Assembly: GCA_964567855.1 (NCBI GenBank)
Contig: CAZMOE010000002.1
Span: 62,001-126,000 of the forward strand
Source of the DNA: Liminaster sp964567855
GTDB taxonomy: Bacteria; Bacteroidota; Bacteroidia; Bacteroidales; UBA3663
Length of the DNA stretch: 64,000 nucleotides
Direction: 5' to 3'
The notes beneath the pieces are model-generated. The model worked only from the letters and a program-made list of their open reading frames with translations. It ran no database searches and was not told the origin of the DNA. The position numbers and the translations under genes are program-made. Positions 25,062-33,460 of the stretch are shown piece after piece; within the stretch, counting starts at the first letter, position 1, and each line of letters begins with the position of its first letter.

Positions 25062-25598
25062 ATGAAAAATCTCAAACATTCCCCCAACAACATTCTAGCA
25101 TTATGCGTTCTGACGCTCCTGACAGCCACATCTTTCGCCTCATGCGACGATGATCCCGGCGTTGATTTCGGCAAAATAGTCAATCCCGACGGAAACAAGG
25201 ATCTGTTCACGCATTCCTACCGCGGACTTTTCATCTCGCATTTCTACATGGGCGATCAGGATTTCGGAGCTACCGATACCATCGATGTCGACTACACCTA
25301 TCACAGTCTGACAACCTCTGACGGCGACACGATCACCATGTACAATGTCCGTTTTTCCAGCAAAATGCCATACGCCCTCTCAGCCATACGCATTCCGGAC
25401 ATCTCCAACATCAATTCCAAGCTCGGCCAACGCCACGACATCATTACCCCGGAATACTATATGCCTGCCGTCGGCTGGCTGCCTTATGAAGAGCGAAGCA
25501 TCTCCGACCTCACCGGCCAGATAAAAGGCGACAGCCTCATTCTGAACATGAACTGCGGCGGCCTTCCTCTCGAATACAGAGGCAAACGGAAAAAATAA
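25062..25598 (+). CDS. lipoprotein of unknown function, partner of TonB receptor
   Basis: The 178 residues begin with a lipoprotein signal (lipobox FASC, mature N-terminus CDDDPG; the acidic residues suit export to the surface). The rest is rich in beta-forming stretches (DTIDVDYTYHSLTT, ITMYNVRFSSKMPYALSAIR), compatible with a lipocalin/calycin-like barrel, but I do not recognise a specific family. It lies directly after the TonB receptor gene and before a strong terminator, so the two probably form a transcription unit for binding and uptake of one ligand. Confidence 0.65.
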   Translation: MKNLKHSPNNILALCVLTLLTATSFASCDDDPGVDFGKIVNPDGNKDLFTHSYRGLFISHFYMGDQDFGATDTIDVDYTYHSLTTSDGDTITMYNVRFSSKMPYALSAIRIPDISNINSKLGQRHDIITPEYYMPAVGWLPYEERSISDLTGQIKGDSLILNMNCGGLPLEYRGKRKK

Positions 25599-25648
25599 AA
25601 ACAGGGGAAGCCGGCCGACAGGCTTTCCGCCTCATTCTTAAATGATTT

Positions 25649-25686
25649 GCAGACTGCATTTTGAAGCATGCAGTTTGCATTTTTTT
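25649..25686 (+). terminator. terminator after the TonB receptor/lipoprotein unit
   Basis: GCAGACTGCAT (25649-25659) pairs with ATGCAGTTTGC (25668-25678), 11 pairs with one G-U, followed by A and seven T (25679-25686). Confidence 0.85.
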
Positions 25687-25749
25687 ACTCTTTCCCCACC
25701 ACCTTGCTATTCTTTCCCGACCGAAAGACCGAAGAGCCGCAAAAATGAC

Positions 25750-25757
25750 TATCTTTG
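25750..25757 (+). promoter_or_regulatory. -7 box upstream of typA
   Basis: TATCTTTG is a perfect -7 element 40 bases before the typA ATG. No TTTG is found 19 bases upstream, so the upstream box is weak or absent. Confidence 0.5.
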
Positions 25758-25797
25758 TCCGTCTTTTTTAAGGTATAGTTATCTTTCACTCATATTT

Positions 25798-27615
25798 ATG
25801 CAACAGAACATCCGTAACATTGCGATCATCGCACACGTCGACCACGGCAAAACCACGCTGGTCGATAAAATGCTATATGCCGGTAACCTTTTTCGCGAAA
25901 ATCAGACTACAACAGACCTGATGCTCGACAATAATGAACTGGAACGGGAACGAGGCATCACGATCCTTTCCAAAAATGTCTCGATTACCTATAAAGGTAC
26001 AAAGATAAACATTATCGACACTCCCGGACACTCAGACTTCGGCGGTGAGGTGGAACGTGTGCTCAATATGGCCGATGGATGTCTATTGCTGGTCGACGCC
26101 TTTGAAGGCCCGATGCCCCAAACCCGCTTCGTTCTGCAGAAAGCCTTGCAGATCGGACTGAAACCGATCGTGGTCATCAATAAGGTGGACAAGCCCAACT
26201 GTCGGCCCGAGCAGGTGCAGGAAATGGTATTCGATCTCATGTGCAATCTGAATGCGACCGAGGAACAGCTGGATTTTTACACCGTCTTCGGCTCTGCGAA
26301 GCAGGGCTGGATGAGCACCGACTGGCAAAAGCCGACCGATAACGTTTTCCCGCTGCTGGATGCCATCCTGGAGAATATTCCCGCCCCTGAAATTATAGAA
26401 GGTCCCGAGCAGATGCTGATTACCTCTCTTGAATATTCTTCATTTGTAGGACGTATCGCCGTCGGACGTGTCCACCGCGGCACAATCAGAACCGGCCAGG
26501 AAATTCTGCTCATGAAACACAACGGAACAAATACCAAATGCCGCATCAAAGAGCTTTACACGTTTGAGGGCATGGGCAAAAAGAAGGTTGAAGAGGTTTC
26601 TTCCGGCGATATCTGTGCCATGACCGGCATCGACGGTTTTGAAATCGGTGATACGATCAGCAATATCGAGGCAGCCGACATCATGCCCAGCATCACGATC
26701 GACGAGCCCACGATGTCCATGACTTTCTGCATCAACGATTCCCCGTTCTTCGGTCGTGACGGTAAATTCGTCACCTCCAGACAGATCCATGACCGTCTGA
26801 TGAAGGAACTCGAAAAAGACGTTGCCCTTCGTGTCGTCAAAAACGATACCCGCGACGGTTCCTGGACCGTCTTCGGCCGAGGTGTGCTGCATCTCTCCGT
26901 GCTGATCGAGACCATGCGTCGCGAAGGCTATGAACTCCAGATCGGCCAGCCGCAGGTCATCATTAAAGAAATAGATGGAAAGAAATATGAACCGATTGAA
27001 CAGATGACCATCAATTGCCCGGAAGAATATTCCAGCAAAATGATCGACATGGTAACCCGTCGAAAAGGAGAATTGCTGGCTATGGATACACAAGGCGACC
27101 GCATTCACATGGAATTCCAGATTCCCTCACGCGGTATTATCGGCCTCCGTACCAATGTGCTCACCGCCTCTGCCGGTGAAGCCATCATGGCACACCAGTT
27201 CCTCGAATTCCAGCCATGGAAAGGTGAAATCGTGCGCCGGACAAACGGCTCCATCATCTGTATGGAAGGCGGCACGGCTTTCGCGTATGCCCTGGATAAG
27301 CTTCAGGACCGCGGCAAATTCTTTATCTTCCCGCAAGACGATGTATATGCCGGGCAAGTGGTGGGCGAACACGCTAAGGACCGCGACCTTGTCGTTAACG
27401 TCACAAAATCGAAGAAGCTGACGAACATGCGTTCCAAGAGCTCCGATGAAAAAGCGGCCTTGATTCCGCCTATTGTGTTCTCGCTCGAAGAGGCGCTCGA
27501 ATACATCAAGGAAGACGAGTATGTAGAGGTTACGCCGCATGCTCTCCGCATGCGTAAAATCATTCTCGACGAACAGGAACGCAAGCGCCTGGGACGTGAG
27601 TCGGAAGAGGATTGA
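25798..27615 (+). CDS. typA: translational GTPase TypA/BipA
   Basis: The ATG at 25798 gives 605 residues, very close to E. coli TypA. The GTPase motifs are AHVDHGKTTLVDK (residues 11-23), the switch ERERGITILSKN, DTPGHSDFGGEV and NKVDKP. The EF-G-like domains and the TypA-specific C-terminal domain follow (GELLAMDTQGDRIHMEF, RGIIGLRTNVLT). The protein binds the ribosome and acts in assembly and stress adaptation. An in-frame extension to 25642 is low-complexity and spans the terminator, so it is rejected. Confidence 0.97.
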   Translation: MQQNIRNIAIIAHVDHGKTTLVDKMLYAGNLFRENQTTTDLMLDNNELERERGITILSKNVSITYKGTKINIIDTPGHSDFGGEVERVLNMADGCLLLVDAFEGPMPQTRFVLQKALQIGLKPIVVINKVDKPNCRPEQVQEMVFDLMCNLNATEEQLDFYTVFGSAKQGWMSTDWQKPTDNVFPLLDAILENIPAPEIIEGPEQMLITSLEYSSFVGRIAVGRVHRGTIRTGQEILLMKHNGTNTKCRIKELYTFEGMGKKKVEEVSSGDICAMTGIDGFEIGDTISNIEAADIMPSITIDEPTMSMTFCINDSPFFGRDGKFVTSRQIHDRLMKELEKDVALRVVKNDTRDGSWTVFGRGVLHLSVLIETMRREGYELQIGQPQVIIKEIDGKKYEPIEQMTINCPEEYSSKMIDMVTRRKGELLAMDTQGDRIHMEFQIPSRGIIGLRTNVLTASAGEAIMAHQFLEFQPWKGEIVRRTNGSIICMEGGTAFAYALDKLQDRGKFFIFPQDDVYAGQVVGEHAKDRDLVVNVTKSKKLTNMRSKSSDEKAALIPPIVFSLEEALEYIKEDEYVEVTPHALRMRKIILDEQERKRLGRESEED

Positions 27616-27639
27616 AATAGAAGAGGACAGATTCTTCAT

Positions 27640-27680
27640 ATATGTCTGCACAATCATCAGTTGTGCAGACATATTTTATA
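27640..27680 (+). terminator. terminator after typA
   Basis: ATATGTCTGCACAA (27640-27653) and TTGTGCAGACATAT (27661-27674) form a perfect 14-base stem with a 7-base loop, followed by TTTATA. Confidence 0.85.
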
Positions 27681-27994
27681 TTCCCGGTTCCGCTGGCATA
27701 AATCCGAAGTCTAATCTATGCAACCGTCCCTCTGCTCCACAAAAAAGAAGTATTGTTCACCCATCCCCAACAGCTCCCATCTATCCAGAAAAAGATTGCA
27801 AACCACTACGAAATATTCCCCTCCGGAAATATTCCGTCAACCTCTTGATATTCCCTTCTCCAGTCGTTACAAGAAAGGGCATCAATACCGTTTCCAGTCG
27901 TTACCGCACATAAGAAAAAATATAAAAGGGCGGGAGAACAGCCAGCCAGAAAAAAATAAGCGGTCCCGATTCCATTAAAAGAACAAGATACAAA
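27681..27994. other. non-coding stretch between typA and rpsP terminators
   Basis: The 27616-28058 gap holds the typA terminator (27640-27680) and the rpsP terminator (27995-28034). Between them I see AT-rich sequence with no conserved frame, no ribosome-binding context and no recognisable RNA motif. Confidence 0.4.
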
Positions 27995-28034
27995 ATAAGA
28001 ACGGCCGGACATTTTGTGTCCGACCGTTCCTGTT
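27995..28034 (-). terminator. terminator after rpsP
   Basis: GAACGGCCGGACA (27999-28011) pairs with TGTCCGACCGTTC (28017-28029), 12 of 13 positions, with loop TTTTG. On the minus strand it is followed by TTATTTTG. Confidence 0.75.
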
Positions 28035-28058
28035 CTTTCTGTACCAATAAGAAATATC

Positions 28059-28616
28059 TTATTCGGCAGCGGCCTCTGCAGCGGGAGCCTCTTCTGCACT
28101 CGCAGCAGCGGCTTCGGCAGCCTTGGCAGCAGCAGCTTCAGCAGCCTTAGCGGCAAGTTCTGCCTTCTTGGCAGCAACTACTTCAGCTTTAGCGTTCTTC
28201 ACTGCAATTTCAGCATTGGCAGCTTCAGTAGCCTTGGCTTTGGCAGCCTCTGCAAGAGAGCTGACCTTAGCGGCAATCTTTGCCTCTTTAGATTTCTTCC
28301 AAGCTTCAAACTTGGCAGCACATACCTCTTCGTTGAAAGCGCCTTTCTTGACACCGCCACGGAGATGTTTCATCATGAGAACACCTTCATAGCTGAGAAT
28401 CTTGCTTGTTGTCAACGTGGGAATTGCACCAACTTCCACCCAATACAACGCGCGTTCAAATTTGAGTTCGATTGTAGCAGGGTTCGTGTTTGGATTGTAA
28501 GTACCGATTTTCTCAATAAACTTACCATCACGTGGCGCTCTGCTATCTGCGACTACGATTGAATAAAAAGGGTAGTCTTTACGACCATGTCTCTGGAGAC
28601 GGATCTTTGTAGCCAT
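28059..28616 (-). CDS. rpsP: 30S ribosomal protein S16 with Ala/Glu-rich tail
   Basis: Residues 1-80 are S16 (MATKIRLQRHGRKDYPFYSIVVADSRAPRDGKF, quoted in part: KIRLQRHGRKDYPFYSIVV, then ALYWVEVGAIPT). S16 binds 16S rRNA and is needed for 30S assembly. A further 100 residues form an Ala/Lys/Glu-rich, helix-prone tail ending in EAPAAEAAAE; E. coli S16 has only 82 residues. Such tails are common in Bacteroidota S16 and their role is unknown. It is monocistronic between its own -7 box (28694-28701) and terminator. Confidence 0.96.
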   Translation of the reverse strand: MATKIRLQRHGRKDYPFYSIVVADSRAPRDGKFIEKIGTYNPNTNPATIELKFERALYWVEVGAIPTLTTSKILSYEGVLMMKHLRGGVKKGAFNEEVCAAKFEAWKKSKEAKIAAKVSSLAEAAKAKATEAANAEIAVKNAKAEVVAAKKAELAAKAAEAAAAKAAEAAAASAEEAPAAEAAAE

Positions 28617-28936
28617 TTCGCTAATTGATTTAAATTGTTAATACTTCGCTTTATCCAAGCAGGGCAAAAACGGAACTATCAGTTTTGCGGGTGCAAAGAT
28701 ACGCTTTTTCACAGATCTGCAATGTTTTTATATCTTTATTTTTACATTTTATGCCCAAGAGACTTTATTTTCTCTTTTTTGCGTTGCCCGATTAAACTTT
28801 TACGACCTGTTTCTGTCTTAAAATCGAAACGTTTCAAACTTAAACGGGATCCGCTATCATGAAAAACGGATTCCGCAACACAAGAAAAAAGAATCGGAAC
28901 AGGATTCATTGTTAAACCCATAAAAAAACATCATCC
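28617..28936. other. gap between rpsP and the DUF4890-like gene
   Basis: This stretch holds the rpsP leader (about 75 bases) and -7 box. The rest is AT-rich. An imperfect inverted repeat (CGGGATCCG near 28848 and CGGATTCCG near 28866) precedes the next gene. I see no gene here. Confidence 0.35.
28694..28701 (-). promoter_or_regulatory. -7 box for rpsP
   Basis: TATCTTTG on the minus strand (28701-28694) matches the consensus -7 element 77 bases before the rpsP ATG. A TTGC lies about 17 bases upstream. Confidence 0.55.
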
Positions 28937-29449
28937 ATGAAAGTAAAAATGATTTTAGCGGCACTTTGCCTGTGTATTTGTTTGGGAGCTATGGCTCAAC
29001 GTCCTAACCGCGACCGCTCCGGCGCACCAGGTATGCCCCGCCACATTGATGCGGTCGTCGATACGGCAGTCCTCAATAAAATGAATCTCGACACAAAGAT
29101 GCTTTCTGAAATCCTTGCCCTCAAAACGGCCAAGCAGGCTGAAAACAAGGAGAACATGAAGGGAATGCGCCCTGAAAAAGGCAAAAAAATGGACGAGGCA
29201 GCCCGCAAGGCCATCAGGGAAAAGCAAGCCGCCTTTACTGCCGGTTATCGCGCGGAACTGAGAAAGATCATGGGCGACGAACTTTACATCTCCTATCTGG
29301 AAAAACAGGTTGACAGCCGCAACGCAATGCGTGCCAACATGCGTCCGCAAAATAACAACACGAACAACGGCATGCGCAACCAGCACGGACAGCGCGGCGG
29401 CTTCGGCAACAACGATTTCGGCGGCGGATCCATGGGCGGCGACTTCTGA
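28937..29449 (+). CDS. small secreted DUF4890-like protein
   Basis: The 170 residues start with a signal peptide (MKVKMILAALCLCICLGAMAQ). A basic helical part follows (VLNKMNLDTKMLSEILALK, KGMRPEKGKKMDEAARKAIRE, AELRKIMGDELYISYLEK), then a Gly/Asn-rich tail (GFGNNDFGGGSMGGDF). The helical part resembles DUF4890 and Spy/CpxP-like periplasmic proteins, which have a helical cradle rich in Met and charged residues. Function unknown; a chaperone-like role would be speculation. It is monocistronic and ends at a 19-base-stem terminator. Confidence 0.65.
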   Translation: MKVKMILAALCLCICLGAMAQRPNRDRSGAPGMPRHIDAVVDTAVLNKMNLDTKMLSEILALKTAKQAENKENMKGMRPEKGKKMDEAARKAIREKQAAFTAGYRAELRKIMGDELYISYLEKQVDSRNAMRANMRPQNNNTNNGMRNQHGQRGGFGNNDFGGGSMGGDF

Positions 29450-29467
29450 TCACCTCCTCCGACACGC

Positions 29468-29525
29468 AAAAAGTATTCCTTTCATCACCTCCGGAGCAAT
29501 CCGGCCGATGAAAGGAATACTTTTT
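29468..29525. terminator. strong terminator after the DUF4890-like gene
   Basis: AAAAAGTATTCCTTTCATC (29468-29486) and GATGAAAGGAATACTTTTT (29507-29525) are a perfect 19-base inverted repeat around a 20-base loop that itself contains CCGGA/TCCGG. The A and T runs make it functional in both directions. Confidence 0.9.
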
Positions 29526-29641
29526 ATTTACTTTGAAAAGAAATTTTCTTTGCCGAAAACGATGATTCAATCATCAAAGGGGCTTGCCAGCAGAAAGAAA
29601 CAGCCTCTGAAGAAGCATGAGATCAGCACTTTGAAACTGCC

Positions 29642-30103
29642 TTACATTGCCTTCAGAAGGTTGATCATCTCAATGGCTGTCATCATGGCATCATAGCCCT
29701 TATTACCGCTTTTGGTACCGGCGCGTTCTACAGCCTGCTCGATAGAGTCGGTCGTCAGAATCCCGAAAATAATCGGCACCTCCGTCTCCAGCCCGACGTG
29801 CGCCACCCCTTTCGTGGCCTCATTGGCAACCATATCAAAATGCGGCGTGGCACCACGAATCACGGCACCCAAACAAACAACAGCATCATACTTACCGCTT
29901 TCGGCCATCTTTTTGGCCGCCAACGGAATCTCGAACGCACCGGGCACGCGAGCGACATCCAGCATCTCGTCAAGTCCGCCGTGACGCACAAAGGCATCTA
30001 CGGCACCATCCAGCAATCTGGAGGTGATAAAATCATTAAAACGGGCCGTGACAATGCCGATGCGATGTCCTTCGGCCAACAAATTACCTTCAATAAAATT
30101 CAT
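29642..30103 (-). CDS. ribH: 6,7-dimethyl-8-ribityllumazine synthase
   Basis: The 153 residues condense 5-amino-6-ribitylaminouracil with 3,4-dihydroxybutanone phosphate. The family signatures are IVTARFNDFITSRLLDGA, VPGAFEIPLAAKKMAESG, LGAVIRGATPHFDMVANE (with the catalytic His) and GILTTDSIEQAVERAGTKSGNKG, quoted only in part here. The length is normal. It is the last gene of the minus-strand riboflavin operon, 46 bases after ribBA; its substrates come from ribD (uracil branch) and ribBA. Confidence 0.96.
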   Translation of the reverse strand: MNFIEGNLLAEGHRIGIVTARFNDFITSRLLDGAVDAFVRHGGLDEMLDVARVPGAFEIPLAAKKMAESGKYDAVVCLGAVIRGATPHFDMVANEATKGVAHVGLETEVPIIFGILTTDSIEQAVERAGTKSGNKGYDAMMTAIEMINLLKAM

Positions 30104-30149
30104 ATCATTTCTATATTAAACGGTTATACAATTTTTCAAACAAGCGGAA

Positions 30150-31376
30150 TCATCCTTTTTCGTTCGTGTCCTGAAAATGCAGCAGATGCCCCATTTTATT
30201 GCACTTAGTGTGCATATAAAAAGAATTTTTTTCATTACATGTCATCTCGATAGGCTCCCGGCCGACAATCTCAAGTCCGAATCCTTCCAGTCCGACCATC
30301 TTCAACGGATTGTTGGTCATAAGCACCAGCTTTTTGAGCCCGAGATCGGCCAGGATCTCGGCTCCGGTTCCATATTCGCGCAAATCCGGTGCAAAGCCCA
30401 AGGCCACATTCGCCTCGACAGTGTCCATCCCCTGATCCTGAAGATTGTACGCACGGAGTTTATTGATCAACCCGATGCCTCGACCCTCCTGCCGCAAATA
30501 CAGAAGCACTCCGCGCCCGGCCGTTTCTATTCTCTTCAAAGCTTCTGCAAGCTGCTCGCCGCAATCACAGCGCAAAGAGCCGAAAGCATCCCCCGTCAGG
30601 CACTCCGAATGTACTCTGCAAAGCACAGGTTCGTCGGTTTCCACATCGCCTTTGACCAAAGCCACATGATGCTCTCCGGTTACCTTGTTCACGTAACCGT
30701 AGGCCCGGAAAGTGCCGTACTTGGTCGGCATATCGGCCACGGTCACACGTTCGACGAAGTGTTCCGTCCGACGGCGGTAGGCGATCAAATCGGCCACGGT
30801 GATGATTTTCAAATCATGCTCACGGGCAAAATCCATCAGTTCCGGTGTCCGCATCATCGTGCCGTCATCATTCATAATCTCACAGCAAAGCCCGCATTCT
30901 TTCAAACCCGCAACACGCATAAGGTCGACCGTCGCCTCGGTGTGTCCGGTACGTTTCAACACCCCGCCATCGCGTGCTTCCAAAGGGAAAAGATGTCCGG
31001 GACGGCGGAAATGCCCCGGGCGCGCCCCTTCTTCCACACATTTCATAGCTGTGACGGAACGCTCGACAGCGGAAATGCCGGTCGTGGTCGACACATGATC
31101 TATCGAAACCGTAAAAGCCGTACAATGATTATCGGTGTTATGCGCCACCATCGGCTGAAGATTCAGTTTCTCGCACAAGGTCCTGCTCATCGGCATACAG
31201 ATCAGTCCTTTGGCGTAGGTAGCCATAAAGTTGACATTGGCAGGAGTGGCAAATTCGGCGGCGCAGATCAAATCGCCCTCGTTTTCACGATCCGGATCAT
31301 CGACGACAACCACCAGTTTACCGGCTCTCAGGTCTCCTATAGCCTCTTCTACCGTATTGAATTCAAATTCTTCCAT
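30150..31376 (-). CDS. ribBA: bifunctional DHBP synthase / GTP cyclohydrolase II
   Basis: From the ATG at 31376 (MEEFEFNTVEEAIGDL) the fused enzyme has 408 residues. The RibB domain (1-200) contains DDPDRENEGDL and RPGHFRRPGHLFPL and makes 3,4-dihydroxybutanone 4-phosphate from ribulose 5-phosphate. The RibA domain (from about 205) contains RVHSECLTGDAFGSLRCDCG, whose three Cys bind zinc, and LRQEGRGIGL, and opens the GTP ring. A TTG 6 bases upstream is a less likely start. The gene lies 11 bases after ribE. Confidence 0.96.
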   Translation of the reverse strand: MEEFEFNTVEEAIGDLRAGKLVVVVDDPDRENEGDLICAAEFATPANVNFMATYAKGLICMPMSRTLCEKLNLQPMVAHNTDNHCTAFTVSIDHVSTTTGISAVERSVTAMKCVEEGARPGHFRRPGHLFPLEARDGGVLKRTGHTEATVDLMRVAGLKECGLCCEIMNDDGTMMRTPELMDFAREHDLKIITVADLIAYRRRTEHFVERVTVADMPTKYGTFRAYGYVNKVTGEHHVALVKGDVETDEPVLCRVHSECLTGDAFGSLRCDCGEQLAEALKRIETAGRGVLLYLRQEGRGIGLINKLRAYNLQDQGMDTVEANVALGFAPDLREYGTGAEILADLGLKKLVLMTNNPLKMVGLEGFGLEIVGREPIEMTCNEKNSFYMHTKCNKMGHLLHFQDTNEKG

Positions 31377-31387
31377 AAACAATATTT

Positions 31388-32023
31388 TTAAAAACCGTTT
31401 TCACGCAGGAAGTCGAGGGTAAGACCTTTCTGATCCGATTTTCCCAACAACTTCTCCACATATTTCACTATCATGTCATTTTCTATATTCACAAGGTCCC
31501 CGACACGGCATTGGTGAAGGGTCGTCGCTCCCTGTGTATGAGGAATCAGCGAAACACTGAACGAAGATTCATCGACACGCGCTACGGTAAGACTCACACC
31601 GTTGAGTGCCACCGATCCTTTTTCCACAACATACCGCAATACGGAGGGAGCCGCGTCTACGGTAAGCCACAATGCCGTATCGTCAAAACGCCGGCCGCTG
31701 ATGCGCCCTGTGGCATCGACATGTCCGGAAACCAAATGTCCACCCAGACGGCCGTCAAGCCTCATAGCCCGTTCCAGATTAACGCCGTCGCCGGGACGCA
31801 GCATACCTAAAGCCGTCCGTGTCACCGTTTCAGGCATGACATCGGCCGAAAAAACGCCGTCATTCAGGCGGGTGACGGTAAGACAGACCCCTTGTGTGGC
31901 AATGCTGTCGCCGACACGGGTACCCTCCAGCACTTTCCCGGCTTCAATCTCCAGTGTAAAACTTTTTGCCCCGCGGCGCAGGCTTCTGACGATGCCTATT
32001 TCCTCAACTATTCCGGTAAACAT
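31388..32023 (-). CDS. ribE: riboflavin synthase alpha chain
   Basis: The 211 residues dismutate two ribityllumazines to riboflavin. The start MFTGIVEEIGIV is diagnostic, and two lumazine-binding repeats are seen, each with its own motif (VGDSIATQGVCLTVTRL and KGSVALNGVSLTVARV, with GHLVSGHVD between). Length and repeats are normal. It starts 3 bases after the ribD stop, so translation is probably coupled. Confidence 0.96.
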   Translation of the reverse strand: MFTGIVEEIGIVRSLRRGAKSFTLEIEAGKVLEGTRVGDSIATQGVCLTVTRLNDGVFSADVMPETVTRTALGMLRPGDGVNLERAMRLDGRLGGHLVSGHVDATGRISGRRFDDTALWLTVDAAPSVLRYVVEKGSVALNGVSLTVARVDESSFSVSLIPHTQGATTLHQCRVGDLVNIENDMIVKYVEKLLGKSDQKGLTLDFLRENGF

Positions 32024-32026
32024 ATC

Positions 32027-33127
32027 TTATTTTCTGATTTTTCCAGTAATCAATATATCCGTGCCGACCATCTCCGCACGGACGCCGGTCAACCCGACAG
32101 CATCTGCCATCAGATTCAATCCGATACCCCCGATCGGGGTCTTGGCGGCCTCTCCTCCCACCAATTTCGGGGCCACAAAGAAAGCGACCTCGTCAATGGC
32201 TCCGGCACGAAGAAAAGCATCGTTCAATGTTCCGCCTCCCTCCACCAGAATAGAATCCAAACCTGCCGCACCGACCTGCCGCAACAGATCGGGAACAGAC
32301 AACCTGCCCCCATCCGCCTCACAACACCACGTCTCGACACCCGCTGCATGCAATGCCTCTATTTTTTCTTTCGGGGCACACGCCGTATGGGCAATCACCG
32401 TACGATAACGGCGGGCAGAAACAACCAACTGTGAAGTCAGAGATATCCGCGCCACCGAATCGGCAACAATCCGGACCGGTTGCCTCGGTTCTCCGTCCAG
32501 TCTGCAATTCAACATAGGATCGTCGGCCTCTACCGTACCGATGCCAACCAATATCGCCATATAGCGGCGACGCATCTCATGCGTGAGACGACGGGATTCC
32601 TCGCAACTGACCCATCTGGAATTACCGGTAGCCGTGGCAATCTTGCCATCCAGCGTCATGGCGGATTTCAGAACCACCCAGGGCATCCGTGTGGTAATAT
32701 ATTTCAAAAATACACGATTCTGCTCACGCAATTCGGCCTCACAAACACCCCATTCGACGCTGATGCCGGCCTTTTTCAGCGCTTCTATTCCCTTGCCGGC
32801 GACCAATGGGTTCGGATCGGTCAATCCTATCACTACGCGGCCGATACCGGCACCGATAACAGCCTCCGTACAAGGCGGCGTCTTACCATAATGACAGCAG
32901 GGCTCCAATGTCACATACATGGTAGCGCCTGCCACCGACTCAGAACAGCGGGCCAGCGCGTTCCGCTCGGCATGCAGACCACCCCAACGCTCATGCCAGC
33001 CTTCGGCCAGCACCTCACCGTCGCGCACAATGACTGCACCGACCAGCGGATTAGGGTTAACTGCCCCTTCTCCCCGTTGCGCCAGTTGTGCGGCATGCCG
33101 CATGAATCTGATATCCTGTTCCGTCAT
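32027..33127 (-). CDS. ribD: bifunctional pyrimidine deaminase/reductase RibD
   Basis: The ATG at 33127 gives 366 residues starting MTEQDIRFMRHAAQLAQRG. The zinc deaminase domain (1-145) has GLHAERNAL and LEPCCHYGKTPPCTEAV; the reductase domain follows (VLKSAMTLDGKIATATGNS, DSILVEGGGTLNDAFL). It carries out the second and third steps from GTP. A frame extending to 33163 would run through the terminator hairpin of the riboswitch, which argues against that start. It is the first gene of the operon, under FMN control. Confidence 0.95.
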   Translation of the reverse strand: MTEQDIRFMRHAAQLAQRGEGAVNPNPLVGAVIVRDGEVLAEGWHERWGGLHAERNALARCSESVAGATMYVTLEPCCHYGKTPPCTEAVIGAGIGRVVIGLTDPNPLVAGKGIEALKKAGISVEWGVCEAELREQNRVFLKYITTRMPWVVLKSAMTLDGKIATATGNSRWVSCEESRRLTHEMRRRYMAILVGIGTVEADDPMLNCRLDGEPRQPVRIVADSVARISLTSQLVVSARRYRTVIAHTACAPKEKIEALHAAGVETWCCEADGGRLSVPDLLRQVGAAGLDSILVEGGGTLNDAFLRAGAIDEVAFFVAPKLVGGEAAKTPIGGIGLNLMADAVGLTGVRAEMVGTDILITGKIRK

Positions 33128-33143
33128 ATTTTTTCCTTTTAAC

Positions 33144-33180
33144 GAGAAAAGCCCTTGAAGCAAAATACTCCAAGGGCCTA
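33144..33180 (-). terminator. intrinsic terminator in the ribD leader (riboswitch expression platform)
   Basis: On the minus strand GCCCTTG (33177-33171) and CAAGGGC (33157-33151) form a stem around AGTATTTTGCTT-type sequence, followed by TTTTC. It lies between the FMN aptamer and the ribD start, where ligand-controlled termination is expected. Confidence 0.75.
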
Positions 33181-33246
33181 TATTCTATTCTCTTCATACG
33201 GCACCGTTCCGCCACGCAGGCGGCCGGAAGCCCATGAAAAAGAAAT

Positions 33247-33362
33247 CTCTTCTCCTATCCGGACTATTACCGTCGGCATCGGAGTTTCACCGATTCGGCT
33301 CTCACGAAAGAGAGGTCGCGGGCTGTCACCGCCGGTAGGGAGTTTCACCCTGCCCTGAAGAG
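33247..33362 (-). ncRNA. FMN riboswitch (RFN element)
   Basis: Read on the minus strand, the leader shows the RFN landmarks in order: P1 5' strand CTCTTC (33362-33357), AGGGCAGGGTGAAACTCCC, TACCGGCGGTGACAGCCCGCG, a variable hairpin near 33300-33316, CGGTGAAACTCCGATGCCG, ACGGTAATAGTCCGGAT and the P1 3' strand GAAGAG (33252-33247), which pairs exactly with the 5' strand. The aptamer binds FMN and represses riboflavin genes. A -7 box at 33380-33387 and a terminator at 33144-33180 flank it, so FMN probably promotes transcription termination before ribD. Confidence 0.96.
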
Positions 33363-33379
33363 TTATGTTATTCCGGGTG

Positions 33380-33387
33380 CAAATATA
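33380..33387 (-). promoter_or_regulatory. -7 box for the riboflavin operon
   Basis: TATATTTG on the minus strand (33387-33380) lies about 18 bases before the FMN aptamer. The region 19 bases upstream does not contain TTTG, so the upstream box is weak. Confidence 0.55.
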
Positions 33388-33460
33388 GCGAAAAAAACAT
33401 CACCGATACATCTGCTGCCCGAAAATATGCCATTTCTTATGTCAAAAAACTCCGCCGGAA

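Noticed and set aside
27539..27978. Open frames overlapping the end of typA and the gap after it
   Set aside because: They cross a strong terminator and lack conserved sequence or a start context.
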